NCBI GenBank assembly: GCA_023406985.1
Contig: JAEXTK010000096.1
Span: 1 to 15,274, forward strand
Length of the DNA: 15,274 nt
Reading direction: 5' to 3'
Source of the DNA: Spirochaetota bacterium
GTDB taxonomy: Bacteria; Spirochaetota; Spirochaetia; Treponematales; Breznakiellaceae
Position numbers and translations under genes: made by a program. Of the stretch, positions 5,378 through 12,564 are shown piece after piece (within the stretch, counting starts at the first letter, position 1; each line of letters begins with the position of its first letter). Below the pieces are notes generated by a model. It did not search any database, was not told where the DNA came from, and saw nothing but the letters and a program-made list of their open reading frames with translations.

Positions 5378-7146
5378 GCGCCCGCCTTCTTCTCTATCTT
5401 CGCCCAGGTGTCCCGCAGGCCCACCGATCGGTTGAAGACCGGTTTCCCGGCCGAGGTTTCCGGATCCCGCGCGAAGTACCCCACCCGTTCGAACTGGAAG
5501 AAATCGCCCGGTTTCGCGGAAGCCAGGCACGGCTCCGCGTACGCGGTCGCCGCGACTTCCAGGGAGTCGGGATTCAAATTGTCCAGGAAGCTGCCTCCCG
5601 GCGGGACGTCCATGGGACGCTCCACCGAGAAGAGGTAGTCGTAGAGGCGCGCCTCGATGGGGAGGGCCTGCTCGGCGGACAGCCAATGGATGGTGCCCTT
5701 CACCTTCTTGTTGTCGGATGCGTTGCCGCCCTTCGTAAGCTCGTCGTAGGTGCAGCGCACCGCGGTCACCTCGCCCGTGGCCGGATCTTTGTCGAAGCCG
5801 GTGCAGGTGACGATGTAGCCGTAGCGGAGGCGGACGGAATTGCCGGGGAAGAGCCGGAAGTACTTGGGCGGCGGCACCTCCTGGAAGTCATCCCGCTCGA
5901 TCCAAAGCTCGCGGGTGAACGCCACCTTCCGCGTGCCCGCCGCCGGGTCCTCGGGGTTGTTGACCGCCTCGAGCTCCTCGACTTTTCCTGCCGGCCAGTT
6001 CTCCACGATGAGCTTGAGGGGCCTCAGCACGGCCATGACGCGGTTGGCCCGCTTGTTGAGGTCCTCGCGGAGGCAATGCTCCAGCAGGGCCACATCCACC
6101 ATGCTGTCGGTCTTGGCTACGCCGATGCGCGACATGAAGTCGCGGATAGCCTCGGGGGTATAACCGCGGCGGCGGAGGCCGGAGATGGTGGGCATGCGCG
6201 GGTCGTCCCAGCCGGAGACGCGCTTCTCCGTCACGAGCTGGAGGAGCCATCGCTTGGAGAGCACGGTACGGCTGATGTTGAGGCGCGAGAATTCGATCTG
6301 GCGGCTCGGGAAAACCTCCGCCTCGCGGATGAACCACTCGTAGAGCGGGCGATGGATCTCGTACTCGAGGGAACAGAGGGAGTGGGTGATCCCCTCCTTC
6401 GCGTCGGAGAGCGGATGCTGGAAGTCGTACATCGGATAGATGCACCAAGCGTCGCCCACGCGGTAGTGCGGCATGCGGCGGATGCGGTACATGACCGGGT
6501 CCCGCATCACGAGGTTCGGGTGCGCCATGTCGATCTTGGCCCGGAGCGTCTTGGACCCGTCGGCGAACTCTCCGGCCCGCATGCGGGCGAAGAGGTCGAG
6601 GTTTTCCCCCACGCTCCGGTTCCGCCAGGGACTGTCCTTCCCCGGCGGCGTGTGGGTGATGTTGTGCTTGTCCGGCACGGCCGTTCCGCGGTAGACGCGG
6701 ATATCCTCGTCGGAGAGGTCGTCGACGTACGCGACGCCCTTCTTGATGAGCTTGATGGCCAAGCCGTAGAGGTACTCGTAGTAGTCGGAGGCGTAGTATT
6801 CCCGGTCCTCCCAGTCGTAGCCGAGCCACTTGATGTCGCGCTTGATCGCCTCGACGTACGAGATGTCCTCTTTTTCGGGATTCGTGTCGTCGAAGCGGAG
6901 GTTGCACTTCCCGCCGAATTGGGCGGCGATGGAGAAGTCCACGCTGATGGCCTTGGCGTGGCCGATGTGGAGCCAACCGTTGGGCTCGGGCGGGAACCGC
7001 GTGTGCACGTACGTGTAGCGGCCGCTCTTGAGGTCCTCGGTGACGAAATCGCGGATGAAATCGGACGGGGTGGCGCCTTCGGCGCCGTTCGCGGCGTCGT
7101 TCGCGGCGCCGTTCGCGGCGGGAGCCGCGGCGGGGGTGTCGCTCAT
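5374..7146 (-). CDS. glnS: Glutaminyl-tRNA synthetase
   Basis: A class I synthetase that charges tRNA-Gln with glutamine. 590 residues, slightly longer than the about 550 of E. coli. Residues 1-28 form an Ala/Asn/Gly-rich tail with a repeated sequence. The catalytic core follows with FPPEPNGWLHIGH (51-63, HIGH at 60-63), RFDDTNPEKEDISY and VLSKR (295-299, the KMSKS equivalent). The C-terminal beta-barrel anticodon-binding domain includes FTRELWIERDDF and LNPDSLEV. AAGGAG lies 6 bases before the ATG. Many bacteria outside Proteobacteria make Gln-tRNA by the GatCAB amidase route instead, so a direct GlnRS is informative. The gene has its own promoter and converges on the HxlR gene with overlapping stops. 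Confidence 0.97.
   Translation of the reverse strand: MSDTPAAAPAANGAANDAANGAEGATPSDFIRDFVTEDLKSGRYTYVHTRFPPEPNGWLHIGHAKAISVDFSIAAQFGGKCNLRFDDTNPEKEDISYVEAIKRDIKWLGYDWEDREYYASDYYEYLYGLAIKLIKKGVAYVDDLSDEDIRVYRGTAVPDKHNITHTPPGKDSPWRNRSVGENLDLFARMRAGEFADGSKTLRAKIDMAHPNLVMRDPVMYRIRRMPHYRVGDAWCIYPMYDFQHPLSDAKEGITHSLCSLEYEIHRPLYEWFIREAEVFPSRQIEFSRLNISRTVLSKRWLLQLVTEKRVSGWDDPRMPTISGLRRRGYTPEAIRDFMSRIGVAKTDSMVDVALLEHCLREDLNKRANRVMAVLRPLKLIVENWPAGKVEELEAVNNPEDPAAGTRKVAFTRELWIERDDFQEVPPPKYFRLFPGNSVRLRYGYIVTCTGFDKDPATGEVTAVRCTYDELTKGGNASDNKKVKGTIHWLSAEQALPIEARLYDYLFSVERPMDVPPGGSFLDNLNPDSLEVAATAYAEPCLASAKPGDFFQFERVGYFARDPETSAGKPVFNRSVGLRDTWAKIEKKAGA
7082..7117 (-). repeat. Three tandem 12-bp units in the glnS 5' coding region
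   Basis: GCGCCGTTCGCG, GCGTCGTTCGCG and GCGCCGTTCGCG lie head to tail, differing by one base. On the minus strand they encode the Asn-Gly/Asp-Ala-Ala repeat of the GlnRS N-terminal tail. The unit is a multiple of three, so copy changes would alter tail length without a frameshift. Confidence 0.8.
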
Positions 7147-7184
7147 GGTGATCTCCTTCCGCGCTTCAGGGGCGCGGTGGATCC

Positions 7185-7214
7185 ACTATGGACCGGCCGG
7201 GGAAGGAGGGTCAA
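7185..7214 (-). promoter_or_regulatory. Candidate glnS promoter
   Basis: TTGACC (7214-7209), an 18-base spacer and CATAGT (7190-7185, 4 of 6) give a start near 7178 and a leader of about 30 bases. The leader contains CCGCGC/GCGCGG arms (7159-7177) next to the AAGGAG site. A moderate match only. Confidence 0.45.
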
Positions 7215-7227
7215 GCGGAAGCGGAAA

Positions 7228-8400
7228 TTACGCGCTGGGGCGGAACGGGCCCCGCGCGCCCGCCGGGGACTCGCGTTCCCGAAACCGCTTCATCTCGTAC
7301 ATGGCGCGGTCGGCCTCGGCGACCAGGGCGGTCACGCTGCTGCAGGTCGCCGGATCGTACACGGCCGAGCCGAAGCTGATGGACAGCTTGAAGGGATAGA
7401 CGCCCTCGCGGTTGAACGCGTCGATCTTGTCCATGAGGCGGCGCTCGATGGACTCGAGGTCCTCAAGCTCTTTCAGCTCCAAGGCCACGGCGAATTCGTC
7501 CCCCGCGAAGCGCGCGATGAAATCCTGATGGTGGAAGGTCTTCCGTAGGATGGCGGCGGTGCATTCGAGCGCCATGTCCCCGACCGGATGGCCGAAGGTA
7601 TCGTTGATGGCCTTGAATTTATCGATGTCCATCATGAAGAGTGCCAATTTTTCCGGCGGCCTAAGCCCTTTGACGCTATGGCGCAGGAAGAGGTCGAGCT
7701 GGCGGCGGTTATAGAGTCCGGTCAGATAATCGGTGGAGAGGATGCGGTTCTGGATGCTCGTGTAGATGACGAGCAGGGAGAGGGCCGCGCCGGCCCAGGC
7801 GAGGTTGAGCCCGTAGACGACCATCTGCGCGCCGACGCCGAGGATGCAGGGAACGGAAAAAAAGATGAGCGGCATGCGGAGCCGCGCGGGAAGGGCCCGG
7901 CGCCTGACCACCGGCAAGATCACGACGTAGCCGAGCAGGCCGAGATAGAGGCAAACCGCGACCCAGTGGAGCGCGCCGCGGCGGTAGACGTTCGCGGCAT
8001 CGAAAAAAAAATAAAAACCGGTCTTCAGGCTGGAGAGCGCGATGATGCCGTTCACCGCGAACACGCCGCCGAGGTTCCAGACGATCCTTCGCAGGCGCGT
8101 CCGATCCTGATCGATTTGGGCCTCGACGTAGATGATCCAGAGGATCAAGGGAACGATATTCATGAGGAACAGGGCGACGTTCGCTATCCTCATCGCGAAG
8201 AACGCGAATTGGCCCGAGCGGCCGTCTACGAGCCAGGTGAAAAATTCCAGCGCCGTGCACGCCATGGTGCTGATGACCATGTCGCGGAACAGCCGGTGCT
8301 GGAGGAAGTGGGGTTCATGATCCAGGAACGTGCCGATGAGGAGGACGATTAGGAGTCCGAACGTAACGAGATACACTTGATAGAACGCGATTTGATACAT
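7228..8400 (-). CDS. Membrane-bound diguanylate cyclase (GGDEF)
   Basis: Makes cyclic di-GMP from two GTP at the inner membrane. 390 residues. The N-terminal half (about 1-215) has roughly seven hydrophobic segments, including 8-25, 45-58, 66-91, 107-121, 145-165, 176-196 and 200-213, so it is an integral-membrane sensor of unknown ligand. The GGDEF domain begins at DYLTGLYNRR (224-233), continues with MMDIDKFKAINDTFGH (metal-binding D258) and has AGDEF at 299-303. The first Gly is Ala, a variant seen in active cyclases. The inhibitory RxxD site reads H290-H-Q-D293, so product feedback through it is likely lost. The start codon lies directly after a strong promoter with no ribosome site. A run of nine adenines on the plus strand (8003-8011) falls inside the gene. 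Confidence 0.93.
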   Translation of the reverse strand: MYQIAFYQVYLVTFGLLIVLLIGTFLDHEPHFLQHRLFRDMVISTMACTALEFFTWLVDGRSGQFAFFAMRIANVALFLMNIVPLILWIIYVEAQIDQDRTRLRRIVWNLGGVFAVNGIIALSSLKTGFYFFFDAANVYRRGALHWVAVCLYLGLLGYVVILPVVRRRALPARLRMPLIFFSVPCILGVGAQMVVYGLNLAWAGAALSLLVIYTSIQNRILSTDYLTGLYNRRQLDLFLRHSVKGLRPPEKLALFMMDIDKFKAINDTFGHPVGDMALECTAAILRKTFHHQDFIARFAGDEFAVALELKELEDLESIERRLMDKIDAFNREGVYPFKLSISFGSAVYDPATCSSVTALVAEADRAMYEMKRFRERESPAGARGPFRPSA

Positions 8401-8407
8401 CGCTTCA

Positions 8408-8436
8408 AGTATAGGCGTCCGGCGGAGGCCTGTAAA
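8408..8436 (-). promoter_or_regulatory. Leaderless promoter of the diguanylate cyclase gene
   Basis: TTTACA (8436-8431), a spacer of exactly 17 bases and TATACT (8413-8408), each 5 of 6 to consensus. The -10 ends 7 bases before the ATG at 8400, so transcription should start at or next to the start codon. No Shine-Dalgarno sequence is present. Confidence 0.7.
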
Positions 8437-8457
8437 TAAGAGCCGTTATCGAACGGC
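8434..8457 (-). terminator. Possible terminator at the end of the DUF1846 gene
   Basis: On the minus strand GCCGTT-CGAT-AACGGC (8457-8442) forms a 6-bp stem spanning the TAA stop, followed by TCTTATTT. The T tract is interrupted. It lies between the DUF1846 stop and the cyclase -35 box, a sensible place to end the gltX-arginase-DUF1846 transcript. Confidence 0.42.
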
Positions 8458-9954
8458 GGCGGCCTTCCCCGCGAAGACGCAATCGCTCGTGGCGTTGAGT
8501 CCGAGGTTACGCAGGCCCGCCTCGTCGCCCGGGCCGGGGAAGTGCGAAAGATGGAGCTCGCAACCGTCGAGCTGCTTGAGCGCCTCCAGGGCTGCCTGGG
8601 CGGCGGGATTCATGGCGGCCGAAACGGCGAGCGCGATGAGGGCCTCGTCCAGGTTGAGGCTCTCGCTCTTCTTCCCGAGCACGTCGCGCTTGAGGCCGCG
8701 GATGGATGCGGTGACCACGGGCGGCAGGAGATGGATGCGGTCGGGGATGCCGGCCAGGTGCTTGGCCGCGTTGAGCACCACGGCGCTCGCGGCGTGGAAC
8801 AGCTTGGAATTCTTGCCCTGGACCATCGTCCCGTCGCGGAGTTCGAGCGCGGCGCCGCAGAAGATGCCGTCGTTGCCCTTGCGGCTGGTCGCGGCCTCGG
8901 CCGCCGCCTCGCGCGCGGGCAACACGACGCGGCGGTCCTCGCACTTGAGGTCGAAGGAGTCCATGATGGCGTCCACGCGGCGGAGCGGTTCGGCGTCGCA
9001 GATGCCGAGGCTGTACTCGCCCGCGATGCGGAACCGGCGGCGGATGATCTCCTGGAGGGCCGCGGCCTTGCACGCCTCGTCGTCCACGATGCCGCTCGCG
9101 ATGCGGTTGACGCCCATGTCGGTGGGCGACTTGTACGGTTCGCCGCCGAGGCGCTGGAGGATGCGGCTCAGGACGGGGAAGACCTCCACGTCCCGGTTGT
9201 AGTTGATCGAAGTGGCGCCGTAGGCTTCCAGGTGGAAGGGATCCACGCAGTTGAAGTCGCCGAGATCGGCGGTGGCCGCCTCGTAGGCGACGTTCACCGG
9301 GTGCTTGAGCGGCAGGTTCCAGACGGGGAAGGTCTCGAATTTGGAGTAGGTCGCGGAGCGGCCGGCAGCCCGGTCGTGGTAGAGGAGCGTCAGCGCGGTC
9401 GCGAGCTTGCCGCTGCCGGGGCCGGGGCCGGTGATCACGACGATGGGCTTCTCCGTCGGGATGTACGCGTTGGCGCCGTAGCCCTCCGGGCTCACGATCA
9501 GGTCGACGTCGTTCGGATAGCCTTTGGTCGCGCGGTGGGTATACGCCGGTATGCCCCGGCGCTCCAGCTTGGTGCGGAACTGGACGGCCGCGGGCTGCTC
9601 GTCGAAGCGGGTGATCACGACGCCCGCGGTCTTCACGCCCCAATCGGCGAGCTCGTCCACGATGCGGAGGGCGTCGGCGTCGTAGGTGATGCCGAAGTCG
9701 CCCCGGAGCTTCTTGCGCTCGATGTCCCCCGCGTGGATGCAGAGGACCACCTCGGCGCGGTCCTTGAGGCGGGCGAGGAGGCGCATCTTGACGTTGGGGT
9801 CGTAGCCCGGCAGCACGCGGGCGGCGTGGTAATCCCAGAGGAGCTTGCCGCCGAATTCCAGGTAGAGCTTCTCCGCCTTGTCCGCGCGCTCCAGGATGAA
9901 GGACGCTTGTTCCGCCAGGTATTTCTCGTTGTCGAAGCCGATGCCGCCCGTCAT
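8446..9954 (-). CDS. DUF1846 (UPF0371) protein of unknown function
   Basis: A 502-residue cytoplasmic protein matching the length and sequence character of the DUF1846/UPF0371 family, known from Firmicutes and others and structurally solved but without assigned function. Start ATG at 9954 (MTGGIGFDNEKYL) is preceded by a modest GGGGG site; the frame stays open far upstream only because it shadows the arginase and gltX genes. Visible family stretches are KLLWDYHAARVLPGYDPN (37-54), the glycine-rich VVITGPGPGSGK (172-183, Walker-A-like but followed by Leu instead of Thr/Ser), TSINYNRDVEVFPVL (249-263) and YKSPTDMGVNRIASG (274-288). It is 23 bases downstream of arginase, so probably co-transcribed with it. 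A nucleotide- or phosphate-binding role is suggested by the glycine loop but not shown. Confidence 0.9.
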   Translation of the reverse strand: MTGGIGFDNEKYLAEQASFILERADKAEKLYLEFGGKLLWDYHAARVLPGYDPNVKMRLLARLKDRAEVVLCIHAGDIERKKLRGDFGITYDADALRIVDELADWGVKTAGVVITRFDEQPAAVQFRTKLERRGIPAYTHRATKGYPNDVDLIVSPEGYGANAYIPTEKPIVVITGPGPGSGKLATALTLLYHDRAAGRSATYSKFETFPVWNLPLKHPVNVAYEAATADLGDFNCVDPFHLEAYGATSINYNRDVEVFPVLSRILQRLGGEPYKSPTDMGVNRIASGIVDDEACKAAALQEIIRRRFRIAGEYSLGICDAEPLRRVDAIMDSFDLKCEDRRVVLPAREAAAEAATSRKGNDGIFCGAALELRDGTMVQGKNSKLFHAASAVVLNAAKHLAGIPDRIHLLPPVVTASIRGLKRDVLGKKSESLNLDEALIALAVSAAMNPAAQAALEALKQLDGCELHLSHFPGPGDEAGLRNLGLNATSDCVFAGKAAAVR

Positions 9955-9977
9955 GGGACCCCCGATTTTTCGCTCGT

Positions 9978-10886
9978 TCAGTACGATGTCGCGCCCAGAA
10001 GCCGGGCCGCTATCTCCACGGCCATACGGGCCGTCTGGTTGCGCACGTCCAGGACCGGGTTCACCTCCACGATCTCGGCGGAGCGGAGGAGGCCCGAAGC
10101 CGCGAGTTCCTCCGCCAGGAGGAGGACCTCCCGGTAAGAGAATCCGCCCGGGAGCGGGATGCCGACGCCCGGCGCGATCATGGGATCCATCACGTCCATA
10201 TCGACGCTCACGTGGAGGGCATCCACCCGCTCCTTGAAGAAGGCGACGATCCGCCGGGTGGCCTCCGCGATGCCGAGCCGGTCCACGTCGGTCATCGTGT
10301 AGACGGTGAGTCCCGCCTGCCGCATGTTCGTCTTCTCCAGCGGATCGAGGTCGCGCACGCCGACGAGGGCCGTGTTCGCGGGGTCCAGCTTGCGGAAGTC
10401 GCCGCGGAGGCCGGTGAGTTCCTTCCGTCCGAGGCCGCAAGCCACGGCCAGGCACATGCCGTGGATGTTGCCCGAAGGCGAGCTCTCCGGCGTATTGAAA
10501 TCGCCGTGGGCGTCCACCCAGAGGGTCCCCCAACGGAGAGCGCGTTTGCGGTACGCGGCGCCGAGGCCGGAGAGCGTGCCGATGGCGATGGAATGGTCGC
10601 CGCCGAGCACGAGGGGGAAGGCGCCGTCGTCCACGGCGGATTCCACGCGGGCTGCCAGCTCCCCGCAGGCCTCGGCGATGGGAGAAAGGAACTTGGCCGA
10701 CCCGTCGCCCTCCTCCACGAATTCCTGGGCGGGCACCGCGATGCCGGGGAAGCATTCCTCCGGCTCGTGCCCCAGTTCCACGAGGGCTTTCTTGAGGCCC
10801 GCGAGGCGCATCGCCGAGGGGCCCATGTCGCTGCCGCGGCGGCTCGCCCCGAAATCGAGGGGGAGCTCGATGACACGGATTTTCAC
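9978..10886 (-). CDS. rocF: Arginase
   Basis: Hydrolyses arginine to ornithine and urea, using a binuclear manganese centre. 302 residues, normal length. All metal ligands of the ureohydrolase family are visible: GGDHS (95-99, H98), WVDAHGDFN (123-131; D125, H127, D129) and SVDMDVMDP (227-235; D229, D231). SPSGNIHGM (137-144 region, H142) and EIVEVNP (271-277, E274) are features of true arginases rather than agmatinases. The start is GTG, 6 bases after the gltX stop, with no strong ribosome site, so translation probably depends on coupling with gltX. Formiminoglutamase or another ureohydrolase is possible but fits less well. Confidence 0.93.
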   Translation of the reverse strand: MKIRVIELPLDFGASRRGSDMGPSAMRLAGLKKALVELGHEPEECFPGIAVPAQEFVEEGDGSAKFLSPIAEACGELAARVESAVDDGAFPLVLGGDHSIAIGTLSGLGAAYRKRALRWGTLWVDAHGDFNTPESSPSGNIHGMCLAVACGLGRKELTGLRGDFRKLDPANTALVGVRDLDPLEKTNMRQAGLTVYTMTDVDRLGIAEATRRIVAFFKERVDALHVSVDMDVMDPMIAPGVGIPLPGGFSYREVLLLAEELAASGLLRSAEIVEVNPVLDVRNQTARMAVEIAARLLGATSY

Positions 10887-10892
10887 GGCGGC

Positions 10893-12440
10893 CTAGCCCT
10901 TCGCGAGGGCGGCGTCCAGGGCCGCCAGGGCGCGGTCCACGCGGGCGAGGGTCTTCTCCGCGCCGAGGATGCGCACCGAACCGAAGAGGGGCGGGCTGAC
11001 CCGGGAACCGGTGACGGCCACGCGGAGCGGCATCATGAGGTCGCCGAGCTTCAGGTTCTCGGTTTCCGCGAAACGCTTGACCGCCTCCTCGGCGGCCTCG
11101 TCGGAAGCCGCGGCGGCCATGCCGGCCACGAGGGTCCGGCCGGCCGCGAGGAGCTGCCGCGCGGCCGCGAGGTCCGCCTTCTTCGGGATGAACTCTTCCG
11201 CCGCGGGAACCGGCGGCTCGGCGAAGAGGTAGCGGAGCTTGCCGGGCAGCTCGTGGAGGAAGGACAGGCGCTCCTTGACGAGCGGGAGGGCGGCGACGAA
11301 GACGGCCTTCTGGGCGGGAGCGGGCTCGGTCGCGGGAAGGGGTACGGGCTTTCCGTCGGAGGCGGTCTCCGCGGCGAAGCGATCGGGGGGGGCGAAGAGG
11401 CCGCCCGCCGTCGCGTAGGGGAGCGCGAGCTCGGCGAGCTCGGCGTCCGGCTTCATGCGGATGTACTGGCCGTTGAACCACTCCAGCTTCTTGTAATCGA
11501 AGACCGCGGGCGACTTGTTGAGCTTATCGAGCTTGAAGAGGCGCGCGAGTTCCTCCAGCGGGAAGATATCCCGGCCTTCCTCGTAGGAAGCCCCGAGGAG
11601 GGCCACGTAGTTGAGGAGGGCCTCGCTCAAGTACCCCTGGCGGCGGAACTCGTCCACGCTCGTGGAGCCGTGGCGCTTGGAGAGCTTCTTGCCGTCCTGG
11701 CCCATGACCATGGGGAGGTGGCAGAATTCCGGATGCTCCCAGCCGAAGGCCTCGTACATGAGGACGTGGAGGGGCGTGGAGGGGAGCCATTCCTGCGCGC
11801 GGAGGACGTGGCTGATGCCCATGAGGTGGTCGTCCACCACGTTGGCCAGGTGGTAGGTCGGGAACCCGTCGGACTTGAGGAGGACGGGGTCCGGGCTGAT
11901 GTCGTCGGTCTTCCATTCCACCTCGCCGAGGAGGTGGTCGCGGATGCGCACCGCGCGGCCGAGGGGGATCTTGAGGCGGATGACGTGGGGCTCTCCGGCG
12001 GCCGCGCGGGAGGCGGCTTCAGCGGGAGCCAGGGACCGGCAATGGCGGTCGTAGCCCGTCTCGCTCGACTTGGACTCCTCCCGCTCCTTGCGGATGCGGT
12101 CCAGCCGCTCGGCGTCGCAGAAGCAATAGTAGGCCCGGTCCATGGCGACGAGTTCCTGGGCGTACTTCTTGAAGAGGTCGAAGCGTTCCGACTGCACGTA
12201 CGGCCCGCAGGGGCCGCCGACGTCGGGGCCTTCGTCCCATTTGACGCCGAGCCATGCGAAGGTGTCGTAGAGGTTGCGGACGGCGTCGTCCGTCGTCCGG
12301 GTCCGGTCGGTGTCCTCTATGCGGAGGATGAATTTGCCGCCGACCGACCGGGCGAAGAGGTAATTGAAGAGGGCCGTGCGGACCCCGCCGATGTGCTGAA
12401 GACCCGTCGGAGACGGGGCGTAACGAACGCGGATTTCCAT
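10893..12440 (-). CDS. gltX: Glutamyl-tRNA synthetase
   Basis: Charges tRNA-Glu; 515 residues. VRYAPSPTGLQHIGG (5-19) contains the HIGH motif in its HIGG form, and KLSKR (252-256) is the KMSKS equivalent. RIEDTD (40-45) and PTYHLANVVDDHLM are typical. C106, C108, Y130 and C134 keep the zinc-binding pattern of bacterial GluRS. A Pro/Ala-rich insertion lies at about 344-378, before the C-terminal helical anticodon domain. The sequence strongly recalls spirochaete GltX. A perfect -10 box ends 8 bases before the ATG and there is no Shine-Dalgarno sequence, so the mRNA is probably leaderless. It heads an operon with arginase and DUF1846. Confidence 0.97.
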   Translation of the reverse strand: MEIRVRYAPSPTGLQHIGGVRTALFNYLFARSVGGKFILRIEDTDRTRTTDDAVRNLYDTFAWLGVKWDEGPDVGGPCGPYVQSERFDLFKKYAQELVAMDRAYYCFCDAERLDRIRKEREESKSSETGYDRHCRSLAPAEAASRAAAGEPHVIRLKIPLGRAVRIRDHLLGEVEWKTDDISPDPVLLKSDGFPTYHLANVVDDHLMGISHVLRAQEWLPSTPLHVLMYEAFGWEHPEFCHLPMVMGQDGKKLSKRHGSTSVDEFRRQGYLSEALLNYVALLGASYEEGRDIFPLEELARLFKLDKLNKSPAVFDYKKLEWFNGQYIRMKPDAELAELALPYATAGGLFAPPDRFAAETASDGKPVPLPATEPAPAQKAVFVAALPLVKERLSFLHELPGKLRYLFAEPPVPAAEEFIPKKADLAAARQLLAAGRTLVAGMAAAASDEAAEEAVKRFAETENLKLGDLMMPLRVAVTGSRVSPPLFGSVRILGAEKTLARVDRALAALDAALAKG

Positions 12441-12448
12441 GATCGCGC

Positions 12449-12478
12449 ATTATAGCGAGCCCCCGGCCAGCGCGTCCA
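12449..12478 (-). promoter_or_regulatory. Leaderless promoter of the gltX operon
   Basis: TGGACG (12478-12473, 4 of 6), 18-base spacer, then a perfect TATAAT (12454-12449). Transcription should start about 12442-12440, at the ATG. The bases between (GCGCGATC) contain no ribosome binding site. Confidence 0.68.
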
Positions 12479-12516
12479 CGCCCGCCCCCGCGCCGAACCC
12501 GGATTACCCATTTAAC

Positions 12517-12545
12517 TTGAAGGTTTTTGACATTACGGCTAAAAT
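12517..12545 (+). promoter_or_regulatory. mraY: mraY promoter
   Basis: TTGAAG (12517-12522), a 17-base spacer and TAAAAT (12540-12545, 5 of 6). The start would be near 12552, giving a leader of about 13 bases that holds AGAGGT (12555-12560). A perfect TTGACA at 12527-12532 lies within the spacer but has no -10 at the right distance. Confidence 0.6.
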
Positions 12546-12564
12546 TGGACGACTAGAGGTTTCA

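Noticed and set aside
5101..7548. 815-residue open frame on the plus strand
   Set aside because: It runs antisense to glnS and the cyclase with no family resemblance; long stop-free antisense frames are expected in high-GC DNA.
9955..11481. Long open frame extending the DUF1846 protein upstream to more than 1000 residues
   Set aside because: It overlaps arginase and gltX in another frame and is Arg/Gly/Pro-rich like other antisense or out-of-frame shadows; family length and the ATG at 9954 fix the real start.
12527..12532. Perfect TTGACA as the mraY -35 box
   Set aside because: No -10-like hexamer lies 16-18 bases downstream; TTGAAG-17-TAAAAT fits better.
12439..12564. Upstream extension of MraY by 42 residues (MIAHYSEPP...)
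   Set aside because: It crosses the gltX promoter and the mraY promoter and has no family resemblance; the ATG at 12565 has its own ribosome site.
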